Of a stretch of 20,907 nt of DNA, positions 1-9,167 are shown piece after piece. This DNA comes from Scedosporium boydii (taxonomy: Eukaryota > Ascomycota > Sordariomycetes > Microascales > Microascaceae): assembly GCA_002221725.1 (NCBI GenBank), contig NJFT01000376.1, forward strand, positions 1-20,907, written 5' to 3'. Every line of letters starts with the position of its first letter. The first letter of the stretch is position 1. Made by a program: the position numbers and the translations under genes. The notes under the pieces are model-generated. The model had not been told where the DNA came from. It worked only from the letters and a program-made list of their open reading frames with translations, and did no database searches.

Positions 1-60
1 GAAACACCGTCGTCGACCCCCTCGTCATCCATTTGAAAAGACAGAGAAAGTTACCCACCA

Positions 61-516
61 CCTTCCCCTTGCTCCATCTTCAAAAACATGACGATCCTCG
101 TAGACAGATCTCACCTCTTGCTCCCAGCTCTACCCCCAGAAGTTTCCCCCCAAGAAACCCAAGAGACAGAGACAGAGACAGAGACAGAGACAGAGACAGA
201 GACAGGGACGCTCACCTCCTCCACCATCCACCATCCACTCTCCACGTTCCCTCCCCGAATACATGAATGAAGAAGAAGAAAAACAGGACTGAACAAAGAA
301 AATGAAGAAACATCAAACGGGAAAGGAAAGAAAAAGGGGGGGGGGGAGGGAAAAGGAAAAGGAAAAAGAATGAAAAAGAGACAGAAACAGGTATCCCACC
401 GCCTTCCCCTTGCTCCGTCTTCAAACACTTGAAAGAGAAAGAAAAGAACAGAACAGAAAAAGAATTGAGAGACAGAAACCAATTACCCACCTCCATCCCC
501 TTGCTCCGTCTTCAAA
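61..516 (+). repeat. Dispersed minisatellite, three clear copies
   Basis: A 24-nt core containing CTTGCTCCRTCTTCAAA recurs at 61-84, 402-425 and 493-516. It is preceded each time by a variant of ACAGAAA...YACCCACC. The spacing is irregular (341 and 91 nt), with purine-rich filler between copies. Weaker relatives appear at 704-720, 891-907 and 925-945. This looks like an old duplicated unit invaded by purine-rich simple sequence. Confidence 0.75.
165..209 (+). repeat. GACAGA hexamer microsatellite
   Basis: Seven consecutive hexamers occupy 165-206: six GACAGA and one GACAGG, followed by GAC. In one frame they would encode Arg-Asp dipeptides, but no surrounding gene is recognisable. The complementary hexamer occurs in the MFAP1 coding region at 1862-1903. 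Confidence 0.9.
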
Positions 517-723
517 TACAGGAATGACAAGAAAAGAAAAGAAAATGACAGAAGACAGGAAATAGAACAGAGGAAACAGAATAGAACGAGAAAAAGAAGA
601 AACAGGATAGAATAAAAGAGACAGAATAAGAAAAGCAGGAAAAGAAAACAGAAATAAAACAGCAAAAGAAAAGAAAAGAAAAGAAAAGAAACACACCTCC
701 TTCACCTCTCCATCTTCGAGATT

Positions 724-786
724 GGTGTCAATTGCTCACCATTCTCTCTCCTCCCCCGTCTCGGTGTCATTGCTCACCGTTCTCTC
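724..786 (+). repeat. Short tandem duplication (about 39-nt period)
   Basis: The stretch beginning GGTGTCAATTGCTCACC at 724-748 is repeated at 763-786 with one base deleted and one substitution. Function is unknown. Confidence 0.8.
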
Positions 787-1088
787 GTCCCCCCGGATCG
801 ATCGACGTTGCCCATCTCCTTATCCTCGCACCTTGGATCCTTCATTGGCGGAGCAGCCTTGTTCCAATACACGACGCACCTCTCTTCCACCGTTCTCCGT
901 CTTCAAAAAGCCAGTTTCCCTCCTCCTTCCCCTGGCTCCATCCTTGATATGTCCTCTTTTTCTTTTCCTTTTTTCTTCTTTTTTTGTCCTCTCGGCTTTC
1001 TTTTTTTCCTGTTTTTCCTTTTCCTTTTTCCCTTTCTTTTTGATTTTGATTTCGCTTTCCATTTCTTTTCCCGCATCGCCGCCCGGCT

Positions 1089-1545
1089 CATCGTCTTCCA
1101 GTTCCTCTTCCTCTCGCATCTCTCGCACCATCTCTTCCGCTTCTCCCGCCAACTCCTCACCTCGGATCCCTCACCCTCCGGCTTCCTCTGCTCTCGTTCC
1201 TCCGCCGCCCGTTCCTCTCCGTCTTGGTTCACGCCCTCATACCCTTTGCTTCCCCTTCTTCCCTTGATTCCTTTTGCTTTTTTCTTTCTTTTTTCTCGCT
1301 TTTCTGCTTTCTCTTTTTCTTTTTTTTTCCCTTTGTCTTTGTCCTTGTTGCTTTCTCTTTTTCTTCTTTTTTTCCCTTTTTTTTTTCTTTCCCTCGTTTT
1401 TTTTCTCTTTCTTTCTTTCTCCTTTGATTTTGCCCTTGATTTCCTTTTTTCACATCATCGTCCTCCAGTTCCGCTTCCTCTCACGCCTCTCTTGGCCACT
1501 CGCCACCTCGGATCCCTCGTCTCGTTCCGCCGCCGCCCGCGCCGC
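1089..1545 (+). repeat. Diverged direct duplication about 367 nt apart
   Basis: The segment from CATCGTCTTCCAGTTCC (about 1089) through CACCTCGGATCCCTC to CCGCCGCCCG (about 1212) is repeated from CATCGTCCTCCAGTTCC (about 1456) through CACCTCGGATCCCTC to CCGCCGCCCG (about 1540). The second copy is shorter because of two internal deletions. Both copies follow a stretch containing TTTGATTTTG within T-rich sequence. No coding meaning is recognised. Confidence 0.65.
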
Positions 1546-1663
1546 CCGCTTTCTTGCTTCTTTTCCTTTTCTTTTCCTTTTCTTTTCTTTTCTTTTGGCT
1601 TTTTGCTTCTGCTTTGCCTTTGCCTTTTTTCCTTTCTTTTTTTCTTTTCATCTTTCCCCATCA

Positions 1664-3121
1664 TCACCTCGAATCCACTCTCCTCCTCTTATCCTCATAC
1701 CTCTCCTCCCTCTCCGAACTCCTCTTCCTACGCCCATGATGCCTCCCATCTCTCGAATCATCCCTCCTCCTCCTCGGTGACCGACTCCGACTCCTTCTTC
1801 TCCCCTCATCTCTCTCCCTCGATCGGCGGCGCGGGCGGTCTTCGTAGCTCTCTCCTCTCCTGTCCCTGTCTCTGTCTCTGCCCCTGTCTCTGTCCCTGTC
1901 CCTGTCGCCGTCTCTCTCTCTCCTCTCGCCCAACGGAATCGCATTCGCCCCCTTCCCAGTATCCCTCCAGTCCCTCGCCTCATCAGGCCTGAACCTCTCA
2001 TCATCGCCACGACCAAACCCAGCCCCCCTCGGCCTCCGATCAAACTCCCCCCACCTCCCCGTATCCTCCGACCTCAAATCCTTATACCTCGTCGCCCCCT
2101 TCTTCCCCAACTTCGTCATATCCCTCCTCTGCATGTACTCCGGCAACGTCGATCGATCCATCTCGTCCGCGAACCTCGCGCCCGCCAAATCCCGCCTGTC
2201 GAGGCCCGCCGCCGCGGCCTCCTCCCTGTAAAACGCCCCGCCGTGGTAGTATTTCTGCATGTACCCCAGCTTGCCCCGCCCTTCCTTCTCGGCCCTCTGC
2301 GCCTCGAGTTTCGCTTCGTCCTCGGCTCGTCGTTCTTCTTCCGTCAAGTTCCGCCGTCGTTCGAGTTCTTCGATTTCCTTTTCCCTTTCGATCATCGCCT
2401 CGCGATCGCGCTTGTACCTCCGTAACTTTCGTAACTTGAACGCAGCCAGCTCCGCCTCGGGATCCAATCCGTCCGTATCGTCAACCTCGCCCTCCTCGCC
2501 TCCATCCGAATCGTCCCAATGCTGTTTTCCTGCCGCCCGCGCCAACACGTCTTTTTTGATTTGTTCTTCCACCAACGCGTGCGCCTCCGCCTTTTTTCTG
2601 GCTGCGTCCTCGGCCGCTTTCTCCTCTTGGCTCTTCTCTCCGTTTCCTCTTTGACTTTTTGGAATGAATTTTGGTCGTAACATCAGCCTCGGCCTCTCCT
2701 CTTCGCTCTCTGATGATTCTTCTTCGCTTTCTTCTTCCTCGGTTTCCTCTTCTTCACTTTCTTCGCTCTCTTCTTCTTTTTCCTTTCTTTCTTTTTCTTC
2801 TTCTTCACTTTCCGTCACAAAGCCGGCCTCGGCAGCCATCCTCTCCATAGCCTCCCTCTCCTCTCTCCTCTCTCTTTTCACCTCTTCCTCACTCTTCACC
2901 TTCAACGCCCCGGAAATCGCCTTCGCACTCGCCGCCTTCGGTGGCGGGGCCGCTTTCCCTCGTGGTTGCAACTTCTCCTTCTCAGCCTTGACGGTGGCTC
3001 TCTCATCTTCGCTGACTTCTTCTTCCTCACTTGATGACTCTGACTCGGCCCCTCCGACTGGCTTGCCGGGGCGATGGCGTGCCGGCCGGACGGGGTTAGC
3101 TGTCATTCGTTTTGGCGGCAT
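1664..3121 (-). CDS. mfap1: MFAP1-like spliceosomal protein
   Basis: One uninterrupted exon of 485 codons starts at an ATG in good context (AAAACATGCC). It encodes a homologue of microfibrillar-associated protein 1, a nuclear pre-mRNA splicing factor of the spliceosomal B complex; the vertebrate name is historical. The N-terminal third is acidic with Ser/Glu runs (about 28-40 and 104-142). The family signatures follow: RPRLMLRPKFIPKSQ at 143-157, long charged helices at about 165-280, GKLGYMQKYYHGGAFYRE at 283-300, and MTKLGKKGATRYKDL at 335-349 before the divergent tail. Human MFAP1 is about 440 residues. The extra length is a C-terminal RD/RS-rich tail (about 400-485) containing RRRSRSRSPRRRR. 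Such tails are common in splicing factors, but this one includes a hexamer-repeat-encoded Arg-Asp array. The neighbouring Ams2-like gene runs in the same direction with 1.8 kb between. Family assignment is firm; the exact role in this organism is inferred. Confidence 0.95.
   Translation of the reverse strand: MPPKRMTANPVRPARHRPGKPVGGAESESSSEEEEVSEDERATVKAEKEKLQPRGKAAPPPKAASAKAISGALKVKSEEEVKRERREEREAMERMAAEAGFVTESEEEEKERKEKEEESEESEEEETEEEESEEESSESEEERPRLMLRPKFIPKSQRGNGEKSQEEKAAEDAARKKAEAHALVEEQIKKDVLARAAGKQHWDDSDGGEEGEVDDTDGLDPEAELAAFKLRKLRRYKRDREAMIEREKEIEELERRRNLTEEERRAEDEAKLEAQRAEKEGRGKLGYMQKYYHGGAFYREEAAAAGLDRRDLAGARFADEMDRSTLPEYMQRRDMTKLGKKGATRYKDLRSEDTGRWGEFDRRPRGAGFGRGDDERFRPDEARDWRDTGKGANAIPLGERRERDGDRDRDRDRGRDRDRDRRGESYEDRPRRRSRERDEGRRRSRSRSPRRRRDDSRDGRHHGRRKRSSEREERYEDKRRRVDSR
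1862..1903 (-). repeat. Hexamer repeat encoding Arg-Asp dipeptides in MFAP1
   Basis: Seven imperfect hexamers (plus-strand forms GTCTCT, GTCCCT and GCCCCT) encode the alternating Arg-Asp/Gly tract at about residues 406-420 of the MFAP1-like protein. The array can change length in steps of two residues without a frameshift. It matches, in reverse complement, the intergenic array at 165-209. Confidence 0.85.
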
Positions 3122-4957
3122 GTTTTCTTTTTGTGGCTGGTTGCTTTCTCTGCAGTTGTCTGCGAATGTTTGTTTCCTATTTTCAAGGTTTGTTCCTATT
3201 TCTGTTTAGTGGTTCCCACGTTTTCGTAAAATTTCCCGGAGCTGGGATTGCTCGAGGATGGGGGATAGGGGATTGGGGGATAATTAGTTCCTAGGAATTG
3301 AACCTTGGATGAAATGGCGAATGACAAAATGAATGGCTTGGTGAGTTGGGAATATCCCGGGCACTACTGAGGGCCCGGCTGTGGTTGTCGAGAGGTGAGG
3401 AATGAGATACTGAAAGCAGAAAAGCAACGGAGGGGCAACTTACTGTGTGTGGCTTTTCGAGTTATAAGGATATTCGAGGATTAATTATTTCAAGCTGTCC
3501 TTCAATCGGGGGTCCACGGGAAAAATTTTTCAAAAGTCGAATTATTGTGGTTGGAACCGTTGTGTGTTGTGGTGTTGTGAGAAAGAGAGAAAAGTGAAAT
3601 AAGGTCGATGGTTCGAAGGCCGATATTCGATGTCGTCGATGTTGTGGAGCCTGCAAGTCGAAGAAGATCCAGAAATGGTGAGGAAGAAAAGAAGTCTAAG
3701 TTTTAAGCCGCACTGGTATATTAAGTAGATTCTTAGAAGGGCGGTACGTACCCCCTTCCGCGAGGAAATAGCGCTGCTAGACTTGCACAATAGGGCAGTG
3801 GCGATGCAAGCTCAAGTAAAATCTGGGGGAAGGAGAGAGCTGCGTAATCGTACCTGCCCAAGCTTGAGCTCAGGGGCCCCACTGAAGCTTCCCGTCCCAG
3901 AGCCTCCTGGTTGCAACTTCCCTGCCAGAATCAGCATGCGGCTAAGTTTGAATTGCGGTCATGGCCGAGCTTGGATGACGGTAACTGGATTTTCTGGCTT
4001 CGCCGATATGGAAATATCTCGAGTATCTACGGTACGCCAACTCAACATGAACACGTTAATCAAGTAGTATACAAAGCATTCATCAAATTTATTACCTAGG
4101 AAGATACTTAACTAGCAGCAGCAGCAGAGTGCTTAGAATGGAGGCGTGGATACGAACCATCGCACGCCTCCATCTCATTCTTGAGCCGCCAGGCAACCTT
4201 CAAGAGAGAGCCTCGCTGAAAGCTACCCAAGCTCCCCCAAGCATCGGTCTGAGACATTATCATCACCAGCTTAAAATGCCCAAATACATCAAGACGTCTA
4301 CGCAAAGGGAGGCAAACCATTTTTTAAAACTTCATGAGTATATTGTGCTGTCATCCGCTAAACGCACGAAGCCGTGCCCCATCGAGCTTGATCCCTTAAA
4401 CTCCCTAGAACGCCCATTATGAGAACAACCAAGGCAAAACAGAGAGAAAAAGAGAGAAAACAAAGACGCAAAGTGGAGAAAAAACGAAAGGAAAATCAAA
4501 CATAAAAATGCAATGTCCCTGGGTATCTCATGTTCAACCCTTTGCCTCGCCTCGCCTCATCCGAGGTTGAAAATGCAAAACCGAACCGACTCCTTGCCTT
4601 TTTTACTCTTCAATTAGAATAAAAAGCATGCTCTTCTGGATATCATAGCCCTCGAATAAATAACCCGAAACACGTCCCTTTTGCCCCCCGTTATTTTTTG
4701 GTCTTCGCCTCGTCAACAAGTGAATCTCTTTAAAACGTAACCATGCGCTTCACAACAGTCTTCATCCACTGTATTAATTTCATTCCCGTAGGAAGGATCC
4801 GTAAGTCAAAGGAAAAAAATTGTAGGAAGAACCGAGGACGTTCATGGACGACAAAGAAACGAAAATTGAAAAGGGAATCACGCGTAGAGACAGACCCTCA
4901 TCCCCAAGGCGTGCCCTGCATCCACGAAGGTCCATCGCCTTTCTCCCAAGGCATATC
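3122..4957. other. Intergenic: MFAP1 leader/promoter and Ams2 3' region
   Basis: The first part should hold the minus-strand promoter and leader of MFAP1; no ATG lies in the roughly 120 nt directly upstream of its start on that strand. The last few hundred bases before 4958 should be the Ams2-like 3' untranslated region. Between them I find only short unconvincing open frames. There is a GGGGCCCC palindrome near 3872, a four-unit CAG run near 4114-4128, and the hairpin at 4138-4173. I recognise no gene. Confidence 0.6.
4138..4173. repeat. 36-nt near-perfect hairpin / inverted repeat
   Basis: ATGGAGGCGTG (4138-4148) is followed by GAT, a 7-nt loop ACGAACC (4152-4158), ATC, a single bulged G (4162) and the exact reverse complement CACGCCTCCAT (4163-4173). 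This gives 14 base pairs with one bulge. Read on the minus strand the loop region contains GGTTCGTATCC, which resembles a tRNA T-loop/B-box. No D-arm, anticodon arm or separate acceptor partner is present. Confidence 0.85.
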
Positions 4958-7900
4958 CTATTCCTCGGGTTCTTCGGGCTCTTCGGGCTCTTTGGGCTCT
5001 TCCGGTTTCTCGGGTTCGCAGTCTCCCAGGTGCTCAAAGTTCCACTCCTCTTCAACTTCATTGAACGCTCTAGTCCACGGGTCGAGGCATCTGTTCAGGA
5101 TTGCCTGCATCTCCTCCTGGGGTGCCCAAGGGGGCGTGAAGGCTTCATGAAGGGCATTGAGCGTGGCGTTCATATCGCCTTCCGGTATCTGCTCAATGGC
5201 CTTCATGCGTCGGTCGCGGTCATTCTTAATCGCCGAACCGTTAATCCGGGGACTGCGACGGAGCGAAGGGCTTTCCGGCAGCATGAGCCGCGCCATCGGC
5301 GTGCGCGTCGGTGTTGTCTGGGCCAGGGCAAACTGCGAGTTGATGGGTGATGATTGAGCCGAGCGCATCGAGCGCGAGATGCTTCTAGTCACCGGTCGGT
5401 GGCTCGGCGTCGGCCGAGAAGGCGTGCGGAACGGGTTTCTCGTCTCCGATGAGCCTTCCTTAGGAGGCGGTGTAGAAGGCCTAGCGAGGCCGGAGGGGCT
5501 CCTGAAGAGCGAATCTAGATCGTCCTCAAACGCGGCATTATGCTGGTTCTCGTTTGTAGCTAGTGCTTCGGCCATGTCAGCAGCGAGTTGCTTATCCGCT
5601 CGGTTCTCGCCCTCTCCATCGCCAGCAGAAGGCGTGATGATGTTCGGCGACACCGGGTTCAACGCGTCTCGATGGGCCCCACTCTTATGTCTGGGCGATG
5701 GGAACAGTATCCTCCTAGTGGAACCAAGATGATCCTCATCGAGATCAAGAGTAATGGGGCTGTTCACCGTCCCGGTCCCATTCGTGTGCGTCGACCCGGC
5801 GTTGGAAAAACCCGAACGTCCGGATGCCGTCGTTTGGTTTACGTGCTCGACCTTGTGGCCGTTGAACTCGTGAGAGTTTGCCGTCTCCAAGAGGGAAGCG
5901 AACTGATCCATGGGAATCGGCCCCATGCCCTCCTCGGCAGGAGGCGCATCCACAGGCGGTGACATGACAGCATCGGGGGCCATGTCGTCCGTAGGGATGC
6001 AGGCCTCGGAAGTAGGAGGAGGCGCCGTGCCACTGCGCGAATCCTTGCCGTTGGCCTTCTTCCTGACACGGACGGGATTTCGCCCAGTACCTCGCTTTCG
6101 TCGCTCCTGGCCCAGTCGTTCGTGGTCTTTTTCCCACCTTTCAGCCGGCCGATGTTTGTTATTCTTAGAGAGCCAGATGCCGCATGGATTACACAAAAGC
6201 CTCTCCGTCCAAAGAGACTTGTCGTCATTGATTCCGAGAGCTTTCTTAACCATGCGATACGACGCAGGCTGGTTGTCCGCGTCACGGCTTGTCACCTCAA
6301 TAGCCGTAATATGACCTGGTTTTTCGGAATATTCGACGTACCCCGGGGAGCCAACAACCTCGCGCGTGTGGATCTTGCGCCACGTCGGGGTCTCGATTGC
6401 ACCGCAATTGTCGCAGTACGGCGGCATTTCGCCATTCATAACTGCCCTCTCGAGGCGGTCCTTGATCGACTGTTTCTTGACGTAATTCTTATTAGACCTT
6501 GGGGGTGGGGGTGAGGTCCGCGGGGGAGGAGGCGCCGCGGAGTCACTCGGAGGACAAGGCGCTTCAGAGAATGAGGTAGCACTGGGTAATGGCAGTCTCT
6601 GTTGGGGGGGGCCAACGGGATCACTGGCGGGGACGGTGGGTAAAGGTAGAAAGGAGGCGCTAGGCGTGTCACTAGCAGGAACAGCGGGAAGCGGAAGAGG
6701 GAGGGGGAGAGGCATCTCATGAGAGGATCGTGTCTGAGCGCGCTTCGATGGAGCACTCGGGATGGAAGCGGTCATTTTCGTCGCTCTACCGTTGCCACCT
6801 GAGGTTGAGGTCGAAGCCGACGCCTCAGTGCTGGGCGCAGTGAGGATCGCAGTCACGGTGGGGTTCATGGTCGCCGGTTCGTCTGGCATCGATGGCAGGA
6901 CCAAGGCGCTCATCGACTGAGATCGGTTATAATTGTGGGGACGAGCGGCTGGCATGCTGGCAACCGGGGCAGAAGGTGGACGGGATTGAATCGAGGGGAC
7001 CACAGGTTCAACAGGAGTGGGCGTAGGGTCGAGGGCCGTTGGAGCAGCTTCAGGAAGAGGCAGAGGAAGAGGAATAGGCGTCGGGGCCTGGGTTGGTGCG
7101 AGACTCTGGGACCTCTCGGCGGACTGCTCGGTTTGAGGAGGAACATCAGCAGTAGTCTGTGTAGTCTCCTTCACTTTCCCACTATTCTTCGCTTTGAGGC
7201 TGTCAGCAGCAGCCGTCGGGGCGGGAGACGGTCTGGCGGCGGGCTGGGACGATCGTCGGCCACTCTTGGAACGCTGCCTTGGAGCCGATTGCTTGTCTGA
7301 TCCTGATCGAGTGCAATAAGGGCTAGGAATCTGCACCATGCCGCCCCCTCCACTGTCCTGGAGTCGAAACACCTGAACAGGTACCTTACCAACGTCCCGA
7401 TTCTTCTGAGCGGCGATTGATTGTTCATATGCCTCGGGACAGGCGGCAGCATTGAAAAGCATGCCGTCGGAAGGTAGAGTCTCAGCCGGGCATCCGTCGT
7501 GGAGCTTTGGCTCCTCGAATTGAGCACCCTCTTCGATACTACCACTCATGAAACCGGAATCGGGCTGGGGCATAGGCGGTAGGATCGGGCTCGAGGGTGG
7601 CGGGCTAGACCGCAAAAAGCGGGATGGTCGCGGAACAGGGGGCGATGAACTGATCTCCGCGCCGCTATCGTCGGAGAACGCAGCAGGTGTCACCGCAATC
7701 GGGGGCGAGTGGGCATCTTCGCCAGTTGGAGACAGTGCTAGCCTCGAATCGCAGAACGACTGTTGCCCTGCTGCGAGTGTGCTAGGCTCCCGGCTCAGGG
7801 TGGAGGGTCGTCTGCTTCCTGCACTACCACCGCGGGCTCCTTGAATGCGCTGATCGGCCTTGGGCACCGGGGTCGGGGCTCGAGGCACGTCTTGGAGATG

Positions 7901-9150
7901 ACTACCAGCCGATGGACCTCCCTCGCCACCTCCAGCAAGAGGCCTGAAGTTTCGAAGAGAATTAGAAGTGCTAGCGGCAACCCTTAGCGAGTCGGGAGCA
8001 CCTGCAAATGGAGCAGAAATGGCCCTATCTCCGACGACGGTCGAAGAAATCCTCTTCTTAGGGGCCGGGCCGTCATCCCCATCAGTCCCATCCTCATATC
8101 CGGAAGTGTTTCCTTCGGTAGCGAGAGGACGCTTCCTTGGCCGACCTCGGGGTCGCCCTGTCGGCTGCCGCTTCCTAGAAGCACGTGATGATGGTCTAGA
8201 TGGTGCACGGGAAGAGGCGCGAGCTTGGGGGGCCTGGGCAACTGGCTCGTTCGTGCTCGGGGTGGGTGGGATGTTGTTTAGGCTGTTCGCGTTAAAGGAT
8301 ACGTCATCCAGAGGAAGGGGTGAGCCGACAGCAGCATCGTGTCCGAGATGGGGGAAAGACTGTATTAAGTAATTCCACTCCATCGAAGAAGCCTGAGCCG
8401 TGTCCATCACTTGAGGCATGCTCATATCGAATTGGGACGTCTGGAGCTGAAGGTGCTGCGGCGCCGCCTGCCTCTGGTCCTGAGCCTGGGTCTGGGGATG
8501 AGCCTGAGCGATAGTCTGAATGTCAAACGACTGTAGAGGAGAAGGCGAGTGCTGCTGCGGATTGCTAGTGGATTGTTGGCCGGGCCTCCGGATCTTGTTG
8601 TTCCTAACAAACTTGAGCTTCACTTCGAGGGTATCCTTAATACCGTTCCCGCTGAGAAGCCTCATTCTGTTCTCAGTGACCATGCCGGTTACCATGCTCA
8701 GGGATTGGTTGTTGTTGTTGTTGTTGGAGCCATCATTTTTGTTCGGATCCAACAGCCACGATAAGACGCCCTGGCCAACAAGTGGCGTGTCGGGCTCCGA
8801 GTAATCGTACGCGTAAACAACATAATCGCTATCGGTGGATGGGTCGGTCAGCTCGGGGCTGCATTTTGCTACGGCGTCCAGACAATGCTTGATGTCGACA
8901 AGGCCAATGGTCGTGTTCTCAGCGAGCTTCAACGTTTGTACTTGGAAGATATGAGGGTGTCTCGCCAGGCATCGATCTTCGCTATCTTTGTCAAATGTGT
9001 AAAGGACCTTGACTACAGTAAAGCAGAGAGTGTCAGTATTGCATACAGGAGCCCAGCAGGGTGAGACAAGGAAGCTCAGGATTGAAAAGATCACATACGT
9101 CCCATGGGCATTTGCTGGAAGCCCAGCTCCTCGTTCCCCACGGAACTCAT
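4958..9150 (-). CDS. ams2: Ams2/Spt21-like GATA-finger transcription factor
   Basis: Two exons, 9150-9099 and 9012-4958, with an 86-nt intron (GTATGT...TACTGAC...CTGTAG), encode 1368 residues. The short first exon reads MSSVGNEELGFQQMPMG and joins to LKVLYTFDKD. Without splicing, the exon 2 frame runs on upstream through the intron with no usable ATG, so the start at 9150 is preferred. Residues 18 to about 155 match the conserved Spt21/Ams2 N-terminal domain (YAYDYSEPDTPLVGQGVLSW). A poly-Asn run follows, and an AT-hook-like GRPRGRPRKRP lies at about 303-313. A long Pro/Ser-rich disordered part leads to the zinc finger at 884-961: CDNC, a 70-residue insert, then CNPC. A basic tail and Pro-Glu repeats end the protein. 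In fission yeast Ams2 activates core histone genes and supports CENP-A loading; budding-yeast Spt21 also regulates histone genes. A nuclear histone-gene regulator is therefore the likely role. Confidence 0.93.
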
Positions 9151-9167
9151 AGTTGCCAACCTTCCAT
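9147..9167 (-). promoter_or_regulatory. Six-codon uORF overlapping the Ams2 start codon
   Basis: On the minus strand an ATG at 9167-9165 opens a frame encoding MEGWQL and stops at TGA (9149-9147). The stop shares two bases with the main ATG (9150-9148), giving the stop-start arrangement ATGA. If the transcript begins upstream of 9167, ribosomes using this uORF would terminate exactly at the main start. That could dampen or couple translation. Transcription start position is not known. Confidence 0.5.

Larger units (their letters stand above)
1..1663. other. Low-complexity purine/pyrimidine region downstream of MFAP1
   Basis: No gene is supported here. On the plus strand, about 270-690 is overwhelmingly A/G and about 950-1660 is overwhelmingly C/T, with a mixed stretch between. 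The long open frames in both strands come from this base bias: they are Phe/Ser/Leu-rich on the plus strand and Lys/Glu/Arg-rich on the minus strand. Embedded structure includes a GACAGA hexamer array, an 11-G run at 336-346, AAAAG/CTTTT pentamer tracts, and diverged copies of short GC-richer units (listed separately). The right part must include the MFAP1 3' untranslated region, since that gene ends at 1664 on the minus strand. Confidence 0.7.

Noticed and set aside
808..1992. 394-codon plus-strand open frame rich in Phe, Ser and Leu
   Set aside because: It is produced by pyrimidine-rich simple sequence, has no domain-like content and overlaps the end of the well-supported MFAP1 gene on the other strand.
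4120..4200. Possible tRNA gene on the minus strand because of GGTTCGTATCC
   Set aside because: The flanking bases form one long hairpin rather than a cloverleaf; the T-stem has only three pairs and no D-arm or anticodon arm fits.
6184..6415. GATA finger considered as an AreA/nitrogen-type regulator
   Set aside because: Classical nitrogen GATA factors have 17-18 residues between the Cys pairs; the 70-residue spacing and the Spt21-like N-terminus point to the Ams2 group instead.
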